NCBI GenBank assembly: GCA_947623765.1
Contig: CANQIG010000111.1
Span: 1 to 6,431, forward strand
Length of the DNA: 6,431 nt
Reading direction: 5' to 3'
DNA from: an uncultured Clostridia bacterium
GTDB taxonomy: Bacteria > Bacillota > Clostridia > Oscillospirales > Acutalibacteraceae
The notes under the pieces were generated by a model. The model saw only the letters and a list, made by a program, of their open reading frames with translations. It made no database searches and had not been told where the DNA came from. Position numbers and translations under genes: made by a program. Shown piece after piece: positions 1-4,714 of the stretch; the first letter of the stretch is position 1, and each line of letters opens with the position of its first letter.

Positions 1-960
1 GACACGCTGGAATCGCACGGGATCGAGATCGTGGAGGACTTTTCGGACCTGCACATCGAGGACTTCAACATCGACGAGGTCGTCGAGGACGTCGGCGAGT
101 ACGACGACCTCGGGATCAGCATGGAGGGCGTCGCCATCGACGACCCGGTGAAGGTCTACCTCAAGGAGATCGGCCGCGTCCCGCTGCTCTCGCCCGACGA
201 GGAGATCAAGCTCGCGATCGCGATCAAGAACGGCGACGAAAAGGCGAAAAAGCGCCTTTCGGAGGCGAATCTGCGCCTCGTCGTCAGCATCGCGAAGCGG
301 TATCTCGGGCGCGGGATGCAGTTCCTCGACCTGATCCAGGAGGGGAACCTCGGCCTCATTAAGGCCGTGGAGAAGTTCGACTACACAAAGGGATTCAAGT
401 TCTCCACCTACGCGACGTGGTGGATTAGGCAGGCCATCACGCGGGCCATCGCCGACCAGGCGCGGACGATTCGCATCCCCGTCCACATGGTGGAGACGAT
501 CAACAAGGTGAAGAAGGCCTCGAGCCTGCTGCTCCACACGAACGGCCACGAGCCGACCGCCGACGAGATCTCCGACGAGCTCGATATGCCGGTGGATAAG
601 GTCCGGGAGATCATGCGCGTCGCGCAGGAGCCGGTCTCGCTCGAGACGCCGATTGGCGAGGAGGAGGACAGCCACCTCGGGGATTTCATCGAGGACGACC
701 AGGCGCCCGCCCCGGCGGACGCGGCGAGCCACACGCTGCTGCGCGAGACGCTCGGCGACGTGCTCGATTCGCTGACGCCGAGAGAGGAGAAGGTGCTGCG
801 CCTGCGGTTCGGCCTCGAGGACGGCAGGAGCCGGACGCTCGAAGAGGTGGGGCGCGAGTTCAACGTGACGCGCGAGCGCATCCGGCAGATCGAGGCGAAG
901 GCGCTGCGCAAGCTGCGCCACCCGAGCCGGAGCAAGAAGCTCAAGGATTTTCTGGACTGA
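1..960 (+). CDS. rpoD: RNA polymerase primary sigma factor RpoD (SigA), 5'-truncated by the window
   Basis: This is the housekeeping sigma-70 factor that directs RNA polymerase to -10/-35 promoters. The reading frame is open from base 1, so the gene continues upstream, and 319 residues are visible. Numbered from the first codon of the window, an acidic stretch (about 1-45) is followed by region 1.2 (DDPVKVYLKEIG, about 47-58). Region 2 carries the core-binding and -10 recognition segment (LDLIQEGNLGLIKAVEKF and FSTYATWWIRQAITRAIADQ, about 109-153). Region 3 lies at about 165-245. Region 4 at about 257-319 has the -35-binding helix-turn-helix (LEEVGREFNVTRERIRQIEA). The C-terminus HPSRSKKLKDFLD is typical of Firmicutes RpoD. 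The missing part is the N-terminal region 1.1. GTG at 31 is an internal codon, because the sigma sequence continues upstream of it. dnaG is a common upstream neighbour in this phylum but cannot be seen here. Identity is very secure. Confidence 0.97.
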   Translation, partial: DTLESHGIEIVEDFSDLHIEDFNIDEVVEDVGEYDDLGISMEGVAIDDPVKVYLKEIGRVPLLSPDEEIKLAIAIKNGDEKAKKRLSEANLRLVVSIAKRYLGRGMQFLDLIQEGNLGLIKAVEKFDYTKGFKFSTYATWWIRQAITRAIADQARTIRIPVHMVETINKVKKASSLLLHTNGHEPTADEISDELDMPVDKVREIMRVAQEPVSLETPIGEEEDSHLGDFIEDDQAPAPADAASHTLLRETLGDVLDSLTPREEKVLRLRFGLEDGRSRTLEEVGREFNVTRERIRQIEAKALRKLRHPSRSKKLKDFLD

Positions 961-1005
961 CGTTCCGCAGGAGCGGGCGATCCTTTGGAGAAAGGGTGAC
1001 GGAAG

Positions 1006-1401
1006 ATGCATATGACACTGGAAGCCGACTACGCCGTGCGGATCGTGGAGTTCCTCACGGTGACGGGCAAGCGCACCGACGCGCGGACCGTGTCGGAAAA
1101 GACCGGCGTGACGCTGCGGTTCGCACTCAAGATCCTCCGCACGCTGGTCTCAGAGGGGATCGTGCGCTCGTTCCAGGGCTCGAAGGGCGGGTATGAGCTC
1201 GCGAAGCCGCCCGAGGAGATCACGCTGCGCTGCGTGATCGAGGCGGTGGAGGGGCCGTATATGCTCTCCCGCTGCCAGGACGACGGCTACAACTGCACGC
1301 GGGCGAACTGCTGCCTGCACGCCATCTACGAGGAGATCAGCGCCGAGGTGCGCGAAAAGCTGGATTCATACAATTTCGCGTCGATCGTGGCGCAGAAGTG
1401 A
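1006..1401 (+). CDS. Rrf2-family transcriptional regulator, probable iron-sulfur sensor
   Basis: This is a 131-residue DNA-binding regulator of the Rrf2 family, the group of IscR, NsrR and CymR. The N-terminus MTLEADYAVRIVEFL is the family signature. A winged helix-turn-helix spans about residues 25-66 (VSEKTGVTLRFALKILRTLV, then the wing GSKGGYELAKPPEEITL). The C-terminal half has Cys90, Cys97, Cys102, Cys103 and His105, a cluster in the place where IscR-type members bind a [2Fe-2S] cluster. Iron-sulfur sensing is therefore inferred, not shown. The start is either ATG 1006, with AAAGGG 9 nt upstream, or ATG 1012, with GGAAG 6 nt upstream; the second gives the more usual N-terminus. It lies 45 nt after rpoD with no terminator between, so co-transcription with rpoD is possible, and it is closed by a strong terminator. 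No isc/suf gene is visible, so its targets are unknown. Confidence 0.93.
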   Translation: MHMTLEADYAVRIVEFLTVTGKRTDARTVSEKTGVTLRFALKILRTLVSEGIVRSFQGSKGGYELAKPPEEITLRCVIEAVEGPYMLSRCQDDGYNCTRANCCLHAIYEEISAEVREKLDSYNFASIVAQK

Positions 1402-1419
1402 AAACTGCGAAGAAGAAAC

Positions 1420-1455
1420 GCGCGGCGGGTTTTTCACACGCCGCGCTTGCTTTTT
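1420..1455 (+). terminator. Intrinsic terminator of the rrf2 gene
   Basis: A perfect 8-bp stem GCGCGGCG (1420-1427) / CGCCGCGC (1439-1446) has an 11-nt loop and is followed by TTGCTTTTT. It starts 19 nt after the rrf2 stop. Its T-tract overlaps the -35 element of the next promoter. Confidence 0.88.
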
Positions 1456-1475
1456 GCGCCGATCCGTGCTATAAT
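1447..1475 (+). promoter_or_regulatory. Extended -10 sigma-A promoter, overlapping the terminator tail
   Basis: A perfect TATAAT (1470-1475) is preceded by TG one base away (TGC-TATAAT, the extended -10 form). At exactly 17 nt there is a TTGCTT -35 (1447-1452, matching the first three bases of TTGACA). Transcription should begin near 1482 and run toward the tRNA. This is the most convincing promoter in the window. The first gene downstream is the tRNA at 1851, implying a leader of about 370 nt unless a small RNA ends earlier. Confidence 0.75.
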
Positions 1476-1538
1476 ATCGGCGGCGATATAGCCGGTCTCG
1501 CTGGACGCTTGGCGGCGCAGAGGCGTTTGCTCCGTGTC

Positions 1539-1712
1539 GCTCGCGGAGGACAGGAGAAATTTCTTTTCCCGCACAGCGCCTGCGGTGCGGGGTGCGTGGG
1601 GAAAAGTATCCGAAAGCGTTGGCAGAGTGAAGCTTGACCTACGCTGGCTCGCGGAGAATAGGAGAAACCCAATTTCCTGCGAAGCAGCCACGGCGCGGAC
1701 TGCGCGGGGAAA
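1539..1712 (+). repeat. Two diverged tandem copies of a hairpin-bearing repeat
   Basis: GCTCGCGGAG occurs at 1539-1548 and again at 1647-1656, each followed by (G)A(C/T)AGGAGAAA. In both copies a stem-loop follows. Copy A pairs CTTTTCCC (1563-1570) with GGGGAAAAG (1598-1606), with GCAC/GTGC continuing inside. Copy B pairs ATTTCC-TGCG (1672-1681) with CGC-GGGG-AAAAT (ending near 1714). Retention of the hairpin despite sequence divergence argues for a repeat family defined by structure. The function is unknown. Confidence 0.6.
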
Positions 1713-1757
1713 AATCTCGGCAACGGTAAGCGCGCGCAAGCGCGCGAAACGCGACTA

Positions 1758-1843
1758 AAAAGTTCTTTTGCCTACTTTTCTTTCAAGAAAAGTAGGCGCG
1801 AATTAAAAGTTCTTTTGCTTACTTTTCTTTCAAGAAAAGTAAG
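1758..1843 (+). repeat. Two 39-nt palindromic repeat units (1758-1796 and 1805-1843)
   Basis: Each unit starts AAAAGTTCTTTTGC and ends in a near-perfect palindrome with a 12-bp stem around a 2-nt centre. In unit 1 CCTACTTTTCTT (1771-1782) pairs with AAGAAAAGTAGG (1785-1796). In unit 2 CTTACTTTTCTT (1818-1829) pairs with AAGAAAAGTAAG (1832-1843). The only difference between units is a C-G pair replaced by T-A, which keeps the pairing. The period is 47 nt, and the second unit ends 7 nt before the tRNA. There is no T-tract after the stems on the plus strand, so they are not standard terminators. They resemble small dispersed palindromic elements. Confidence 0.85.
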
Positions 1844-1850
1844 GGAAAAC

Positions 1851-1927
1851 GGGCCATTAGCTCAGTTGGTCAGAGCAGCCGGCTCATAACCGGTCGGTCC
1901 GGGGTTCGAGTCCCTGATGGCCCACCA
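1851..1927 (+). tRNA. tRNA with CAU anticodon (tRNA-Met, elongator type; tRNA-Ile2 not excluded)
   Basis: The full cloverleaf can be drawn. The acceptor stem is GGGCCAT (1851-1857) with ATGGCCC (1917-1923). The D-stem is GCTC/GAGC. The anticodon stem GCCGG (1878-1882) / CCGGT (1890-1894) closes with a G-T pair, and the loop CTCATAA has the anticodon CAT at 1885-1887. A 5-nt variable loop follows. The T-stem CGGGG/CCCTG contains one G-T pair and has the loop TTCGAGT. The discriminator is A1924, and CCA (1925-1927) is encoded. The initiator type is unlikely because the first acceptor pair is a normal G-C. CAU is also used by tRNA-Ile2, where the C is modified to lysidine by TilS, and sequence inspection alone does not settle this. 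No promoter is evident close to the 5' end. Confidence 0.95.
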
Positions 1928-1928
1928 G

Positions 1929-1961
1929 AAAAAGGCCCAGCCTGAAACGGCGGGCCTTTTT
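1929..1961 (+). terminator. Intrinsic terminator after the tRNA
   Basis: AAAAAGGCCC (1929-1938) pairs with GGGCCTTTTT (1952-1961), with an inner GCC/GGC extension across a bulged A and a 6-nt loop TGAAAC. The A-rich and T-rich flanks would make it bidirectional. It begins two bases after the CCA end and separates the tRNA from the sugar kinase gene, which starts 31 nt later. Confidence 0.88.
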
Positions 1962-1991
1962 GCTTCGATTTTTTGGAATGGATGTGATCGC

Positions 1992-2918
1992 ATGATCTAT
2001 ACCGTCGCGCTGAACCCCGCGCTGGACCTGCTCCTGCCGGTGCAGGCGCTTCGCCCGGGCGCGGTGGCGCGCGCCGCGAGCGAGGCGGTCCGCTTCGGCG
2101 GGAAGGGCGTGAACGTCTCGCTGGTCCTGCGCGCGCTCGGCGTGCCGAGCACGGCGATGGGCTTTGCCGCCGGGTTTACCGGCGAGGCGCTGACCGCTTT
2201 TCTCGAAGCGCAGGGCATCCCGACGCGGTTCCTCCGGCTTCCGGAGGGATTCACAAGGATCAACGTGAAGCTCACCGGCGCGGCGGATGCGGAGATCAAC
2301 GCGCCTGGACCGGCCGTGCGGCCGCAGGACGTGGAGGCGTTCCTCGCGGACCTCGGCGCGCTGCGCCAGGGAGACACGCTGGTGCTCTCCGGGAGCGTGC
2401 CGCCCGGCGCGGGGGAGGACGTCTACGCGCGGGCCGCGGCGCTGGCGCGGGAACGCGGCGCAAGAACGGTCGTGGACGCGGCGGGCGCGCTGCTGAAAAA
2501 CGCGGTGCGGGAGGGGGTCTTCCTCGTGAAGCCCAACCGCGAGGAGCTTGAAGCGCTGTTCGGCGAAACGCTGGAAAGCGACGCGGCAGTGCTCGAAAAA
2601 ATGCGCGCGCTGCAGGTGCGCGGCGCGGAAAACGTGCTGACCTCGCTCGGCGGGGACGGCGCGCTGCTGCTGACCGGGAACGGAGAAGTCTACCGCGCGG
2701 CGGCGGCGAAGGGAACGGTCCGCAGCACGACGGCGGCGGGGGATTCGATGCTCGCTGGGGTGCTCGCCGCGCTCGAAAAAGGAAAGACGTTCCCCGAGAC
2801 GCTGGAGCTCGGCACGGCGGCGGGCGGTGCGACCGCGTTTTCCGTCGGTGTGGCGGGGTTCCAGAAGATCATGGCGGTGTACGAGATGGTGAAAGGGACG
2901 GTGAAGCGCGTTGGATAG
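1992..2918 (+). CDS. fruK: 1-phosphofructokinase (PfkB/ribokinase family)
   Basis: This is a 308-residue cytosolic kinase predicted to convert fructose 1-phosphate to fructose 1,6-bisphosphate with ATP. Seen in order are the N-terminus MIYTVALNPALD, the sugar-binding GGKGVN (36-41), TRINVK (88-93) with EIN (101-103), SGSVPPG (133-139), VKPNREEL (179-186), SLGGDGA (218-224) and the C-terminal active-site block TTAAGDS (246-252), in which Asp251 is the expected catalytic base. The NVK block and the TLNPA-like start favour FruK over tagatose-6-phosphate kinase (LacC), which remains the alternative. The usual GAGD is AAGD here. The start is ATG 1992, where family homology begins; the frame is open upstream into the tRNA, but that extension is not family-like, and the Shine-Dalgarno is weak (GGA 1980-1982). 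No fructose PTS gene or DeoR regulator is adjacent. Its end overlaps the next gene by 8 nt. Confidence 0.87.
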   Translation: MIYTVALNPALDLLLPVQALRPGAVARAASEAVRFGGKGVNVSLVLRALGVPSTAMGFAAGFTGEALTAFLEAQGIPTRFLRLPEGFTRINVKLTGAADAEINAPGPAVRPQDVEAFLADLGALRQGDTLVLSGSVPPGAGEDVYARAAALARERGARTVVDAAGALLKNAVREGVFLVKPNREELEALFGETLESDAAVLEKMRALQVRGAENVLTSLGGDGALLLTGNGEVYRAAAAKGTVRSTTAAGDSMLAGVLAALEKGKTFPETLELGTAAGGATAFSVGVAGFQKIMAVYEMVKGTVKRVG

Positions 2919-3852
2919 CTTTCTCGTGGCGCTGAACGCGGTGATGCCGCTGTTCCTGCTTTTGGCGCTCGGCTACGGGCTCAAAAAGATCGGGATGCTC
3001 ACACCGGAGTTTCTGAAAAAACTGAACAGCGTGAATTTCCGGGTGTTCCTGCCGGTGCTGCTCTTCCACAACACGTATAAGACCTCGATCACGGAGGCGG
3101 TCAGCGGCGTAACCGTGGGCTTTGCGGTCGGCGCGCTCGCCGTGCTATACGCGCTGCTCTGCCTCACCGTGCCGCGCGTCGTGAAGACGCCGGCGCAGCG
3201 CGGCGTGGTGATCCAGGGGCTGTTCCGAGGAAACTACGCGATCCTCGCCGTCGCGCTCGTGACGAACGTGTTCGGGGAGGAAAAGGCCGCGGCGGCGTCC
3301 GTGCTCTGTGCGATCCTCGTGCCGCTCTACAACGTCCTCGCGGTCGTGACGCTCGATGTGTTCACCTCGGGCGACAAGCCAAAGCTCGGGCCGACGCTCC
3401 GCTCGATCGCGAAGAACCCGCTGGTCCTCGGGGTCGCGGCGGGGCTTGTCGTTTCGCTCTTTGGGCTTCGCTTCCCGACATTCCTCGAGAGCGCGATCTC
3501 GGACGTCGCGCACCTCGCGACGCCGCTCGCGCTCATCGTTCTCGGGGGCGATTTCAGCTTCCGGCGGGCGAAGGGCAACCTGCGCATCAGCCTGCCGGTG
3601 ACGGCTCTGCGGCTCCTCGTCATCCCGGTGTGCTTCGTGCCCATCGCGGTGGCGCTCGGCATCCGCGGCCCGGAGCTGCTCGCGATCTGCCTCGCGTGGG
3701 AGACGCCGGTCGCGGCGTCGAGCTACATCATGGCGGTGGAGGCCGGGGCGGACGGCGAGCTCGCCGGGGAACTGGTCGTGCTCAGCACGGCGTGCTGCAT
3801 CCCGACGGTCTTCCTGCTGATCTTTATCCTGCGGTCCATGGCGCTGCTGTGA
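2911..3852 (+). CDS. AEC-family transporter (auxin efflux carrier / malate permease-like)
   Basis: This is a 313-residue inner-membrane permease of the AEC family. Members include bacterial carriers for malate, malonate and other organic anions; the substrate here cannot be read from sequence. About ten hydrophobic segments are visible (roughly residues 8-25, 44-56, 65-88, 102-119, 126-148, 169-186, 200-216, 226-250, 255-277, 287-309). Family landmarks are MPLFLLLALGYGLKKIG near the N-terminus, GLFRGNYAILAVAL (103-116), SIAKNPLVLGVAAG (165-178), TPLALIVLGGDFSF (204-217) and TPVAASSYIMAVEAGAD (265-281). I choose TTG 2911 because it restores the usual short N-terminus before the first membrane helix. 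AAAGGGA lies 12 nt upstream inside fruK. GTG 2926 and ATG 2944 are alternatives. The 8-nt overlap with the kinase stop indicates translational coupling. The length is normal for the family. Confidence 0.9.
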   Translation: MDSFLVALNAVMPLFLLLALGYGLKKIGMLTPEFLKKLNSVNFRVFLPVLLFHNTYKTSITEAVSGVTVGFAVGALAVLYALLCLTVPRVVKTPAQRGVVIQGLFRGNYAILAVALVTNVFGEEKAAAASVLCAILVPLYNVLAVVTLDVFTSGDKPKLGPTLRSIAKNPLVLGVAAGLVVSLFGLRFPTFLESAISDVAHLATPLALIVLGGDFSFRRAKGNLRISLPVTALRLLVIPVCFVPIAVALGIRGPELLAICLAWETPVAASSYIMAVEAGADGELAGELVVLSTACCIPTVFLLIFILRSMALL

Positions 3853-3907
3853 GGCTCGATCACGATGTGAAAGAGACTTTCAGGAGAGCAGGGGTATGAT
3901 CGAGCCT
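3852..3907 (+). promoter_or_regulatory. Nested inverted repeat enclosing the ribosome binding site of the acetyltransferase
   Basis: A perfect 11-bp inverted repeat, AGGCTCGATCA (3852-3862) / TGATCGAGCCT (3897-3907), encloses a smaller stem TGAAAG (3868-3873) / CTTTCA (3877-3882). The Shine-Dalgarno AGGAG (3882-3886) sits in the loop region, and the last two bases of the start ATG fall in the outer stem. The structure could modulate translation of the gene below. There is no T-tract, so it is a poor intrinsic terminator for the AEC gene. Confidence 0.5.
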
Positions 3908-4394
3908 ATCCAAAAAGAACAGATGCCGGAATGCCTTGCGGTTCTCAAACAAGGCTACGAAAAAACGGCTGTGGAATTTGGAATGACGGAAGAGAACTGT
4001 CCGTATCGGGGCAGAACACGCCTGCCATATCCAGCCTTTGAAAAGGAATTCGACGGCGGATGCTTGATGTTCGGGTACATATGCGATCATTAAAATTCTT
4101 GGGTTTGTGTCGTTGTCTGTCAAAGGGCACGAAATGAAAACCAACGACATCGTTGTGCTTCCGACGTACCAAAACCGGGGGATCGGCAGTGAAACGATGC
4201 GATTTATCATCGAGAAAGCAAGAGACTTGAAGTGCAGTAAAATCTCTCTGGGCATGGTGCATGACGATCTCCCGTTAAGAAATTGGTATCAGAGGTTCGG
4301 CTTCCAGACCGTTCGCCTGAAAAAGTTTGACCAAGTCCGGTACACGGTCGGGAAAATGGAACTGTTGTTACAGAGAGCATCTTGCGGACTTTGA
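3896..4394 (+). pseudogene. GNAT-family N-acetyltransferase disrupted by a single-base frameshift
   Basis: This gene would encode a GNAT-family acyl-CoA-dependent N-acetyltransferase of about 165 residues; the substrate is unknown. The start ATG 3896 has AGGAG 9 nt upstream. The first 65 codons include GMTEENCPYRGRTRLP (29-44) and stop at TAA 4091-4093. Skipping one T (4090 or 4091) rejoins the reading frame as FGYICDH-KILGFVSLSVKG and continues to the TGA ending at 4394. The acetyl-CoA-binding motif (VVLPTYQNRGIGSE, with Q-N-R-G-I-G at 4170-4187) and a C-terminal NWYQRFGF block lie in the second part. Both halves look undamaged otherwise, so the lesion is recent, or it is a sequencing or assembly error. 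A separate GTG start at 4107 exists but has no ribosome binding site and would lack the N-terminal half of the fold. Codon use is less GC-biased than the upstream genes. Confidence 0.85.
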
Positions 4395-4549
4395 TGCAAA
4401 GCCGAGGAAACCCCAAAAGTGCGCCTTTGCGGAGTAAAATGTGTGTCGGTGCAAATATTGGTGGATTTTTTCATATTTTTGTGATACCATTTAATTAGAA
4501 GATTTGTATATCCGCCCGATAAATCGGGAGTTGTAGGAGGAAAGTCAAT
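4395..4549 (+). other. AT-rich leader region without a recognisable gene
   Basis: No recognisable gene is present between the acetyltransferase stop and the small ORFs at 4550 onward. The stretch holds a possible promoter (4468-4495), a short hairpin CCCGA (4515-4519) / TCGGG (4524-4528) and a strong Shine-Dalgarno AGGAGG (4535-4540). TTGTATAT occurs at 4504-4511 and again at 4571-4578. This looks like the 5' leader of the unknown gene below. Confidence 0.4.
4468..4495 (+). promoter_or_regulatory. Possible promoter for the unknown island gene
   Basis: TTTAAT (4490-4495; 5 of 6 matches to TATAAT) lies 16 nt after TTTTCA (4468-4473; 4 of 6 matches to TTGACA). The surrounding sequence is AT-rich, which raises the chance of a random match. 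It is plausible mainly because it sits ahead of a structured leader with a strong ribosome binding site. Confidence 0.35.
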
Positions 4550-4582
4550 TTGAGATTGGAAACGAACAAATTGTATATATGA
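4550..4582 (+). CDS. Possible 10-codon leader peptide
   Basis: A TTG start sits 9 nt after AGGAGG (4535-4540), the strongest Shine-Dalgarno in the region, and would give the peptide MRLETNKLYI before TGA 4580-4582. The stop overlaps a second TTG (4583) in the same frame, which runs on into the 34-codon ORF at 4610. It could be a leader peptide, the front of a small gene interrupted by a nonsense codon, or chance. No family is recognised. Confidence 0.2.
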   Translation: MRLETNKLYI

Positions 4583-4609
4583 TTGATTCGAGAAGGTGAT
4601 TGGCGAGAT

Positions 4610-4714
4610 ATGAAAAGCACATTCTCAGATTTTAGTAATTCTCAATATGCAATTAACGATATTCAGCTTACCTATGTAAAACGCAAGGAGAAAGTAAGCC
4701 ATGGACACGGTTGA
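4610..4714 (+). CDS. Small 34-residue ORF overlapping the start of the unknown gene
   Basis: The product is not recognised. ATG 4610 is preceded by AAGGTG (4593-4598) at 11 nt. The 34-residue product has a polar N-terminal half (MKSTFSDFSNSQYAINDIQL) and a basic tail (KRKEK, 24-28) ending SHGHG. The same frame is open back to TTG 4583, which would add nine residues. The stop TGA (4712-4714) lies 14 nt inside the next gene, in a different frame, so reading this ORF would bring ribosomes to ATG 4701. It may be a translational coupler, a small protein partner, or the tail of a decayed gene. A neighbouring frame (about 4537-4597) is also open just upstream, which is compatible with frameshift decay. 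Short length makes chance a real alternative. Confidence 0.35.
   Translation: MKSTFSDFSNSQYAINDIQLTYVKRKEKVSHGHG

Larger units (their letters stand above)
1476..1850 (+). other. Gene-free, hairpin-dense stretch upstream of the tRNA
   Basis: I see no credible protein gene in this stretch. Several overlapping frames are open on both strands, but none has a family-like sequence or a good ribosome binding site. The open frames follow from the GC-rich repeats. The content is structural: two diverged hairpin repeats (1539-1712), a CGCGCG-CAAG-CGCGCG stem (1731-1746), and two AT-rich palindromic units (1758-1843). It may be a long untranslated leader of the tRNA transcript, a small RNA, or non-functional repeat DNA. 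Confidence 0.6.

Noticed and set aside
961..985. Short hairpin CCGC-AGGA-GCGG between rpoD and rrf2
   Set aside because: A four-base stem with no T-tract is too weak for a terminator.
1398..1637. A 79-codon plus-strand open frame after the rrf2 gene
   Set aside because: It crosses the terminator and the TATAAT promoter, has no ribosome binding site beyond the rrf2 end, shows no family-like sequence, and lies in repeat DNA.
1434..1739. Minus-strand open frames of 84-101 codons over the hairpin repeats
   Set aside because: They arise from the GC-rich repeats, overlap each other in different frames and have no recognisable product.
1960..1988. TTGCTT-17-TGTGAT as a promoter for fruK
   Set aside because: The start of transcription would fall at or after the ATG at 1992, and the -10 match is poor.
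1917..1991. N-terminal extension of the sugar kinase starting inside the tRNA
   Set aside because: It would be read through the tRNA acceptor stem and the terminator; FruK homology starts at MIYTVALNPA (1992).
3145..3662. Minus-strand open frames of over 100 codons inside the AEC gene
   Set aside because: They are low-complexity Arg/Glu-rich or Ser/Arg-rich shadows of a well-supported membrane protein gene.
4085..4097. Programmed +1 frameshift in the acetyltransferase
   Set aside because: The CAT-TAA context lacks a slippery codon or an upstream Shine-Dalgarno-like stimulator as in prfB, and this family does not normally use recoding.
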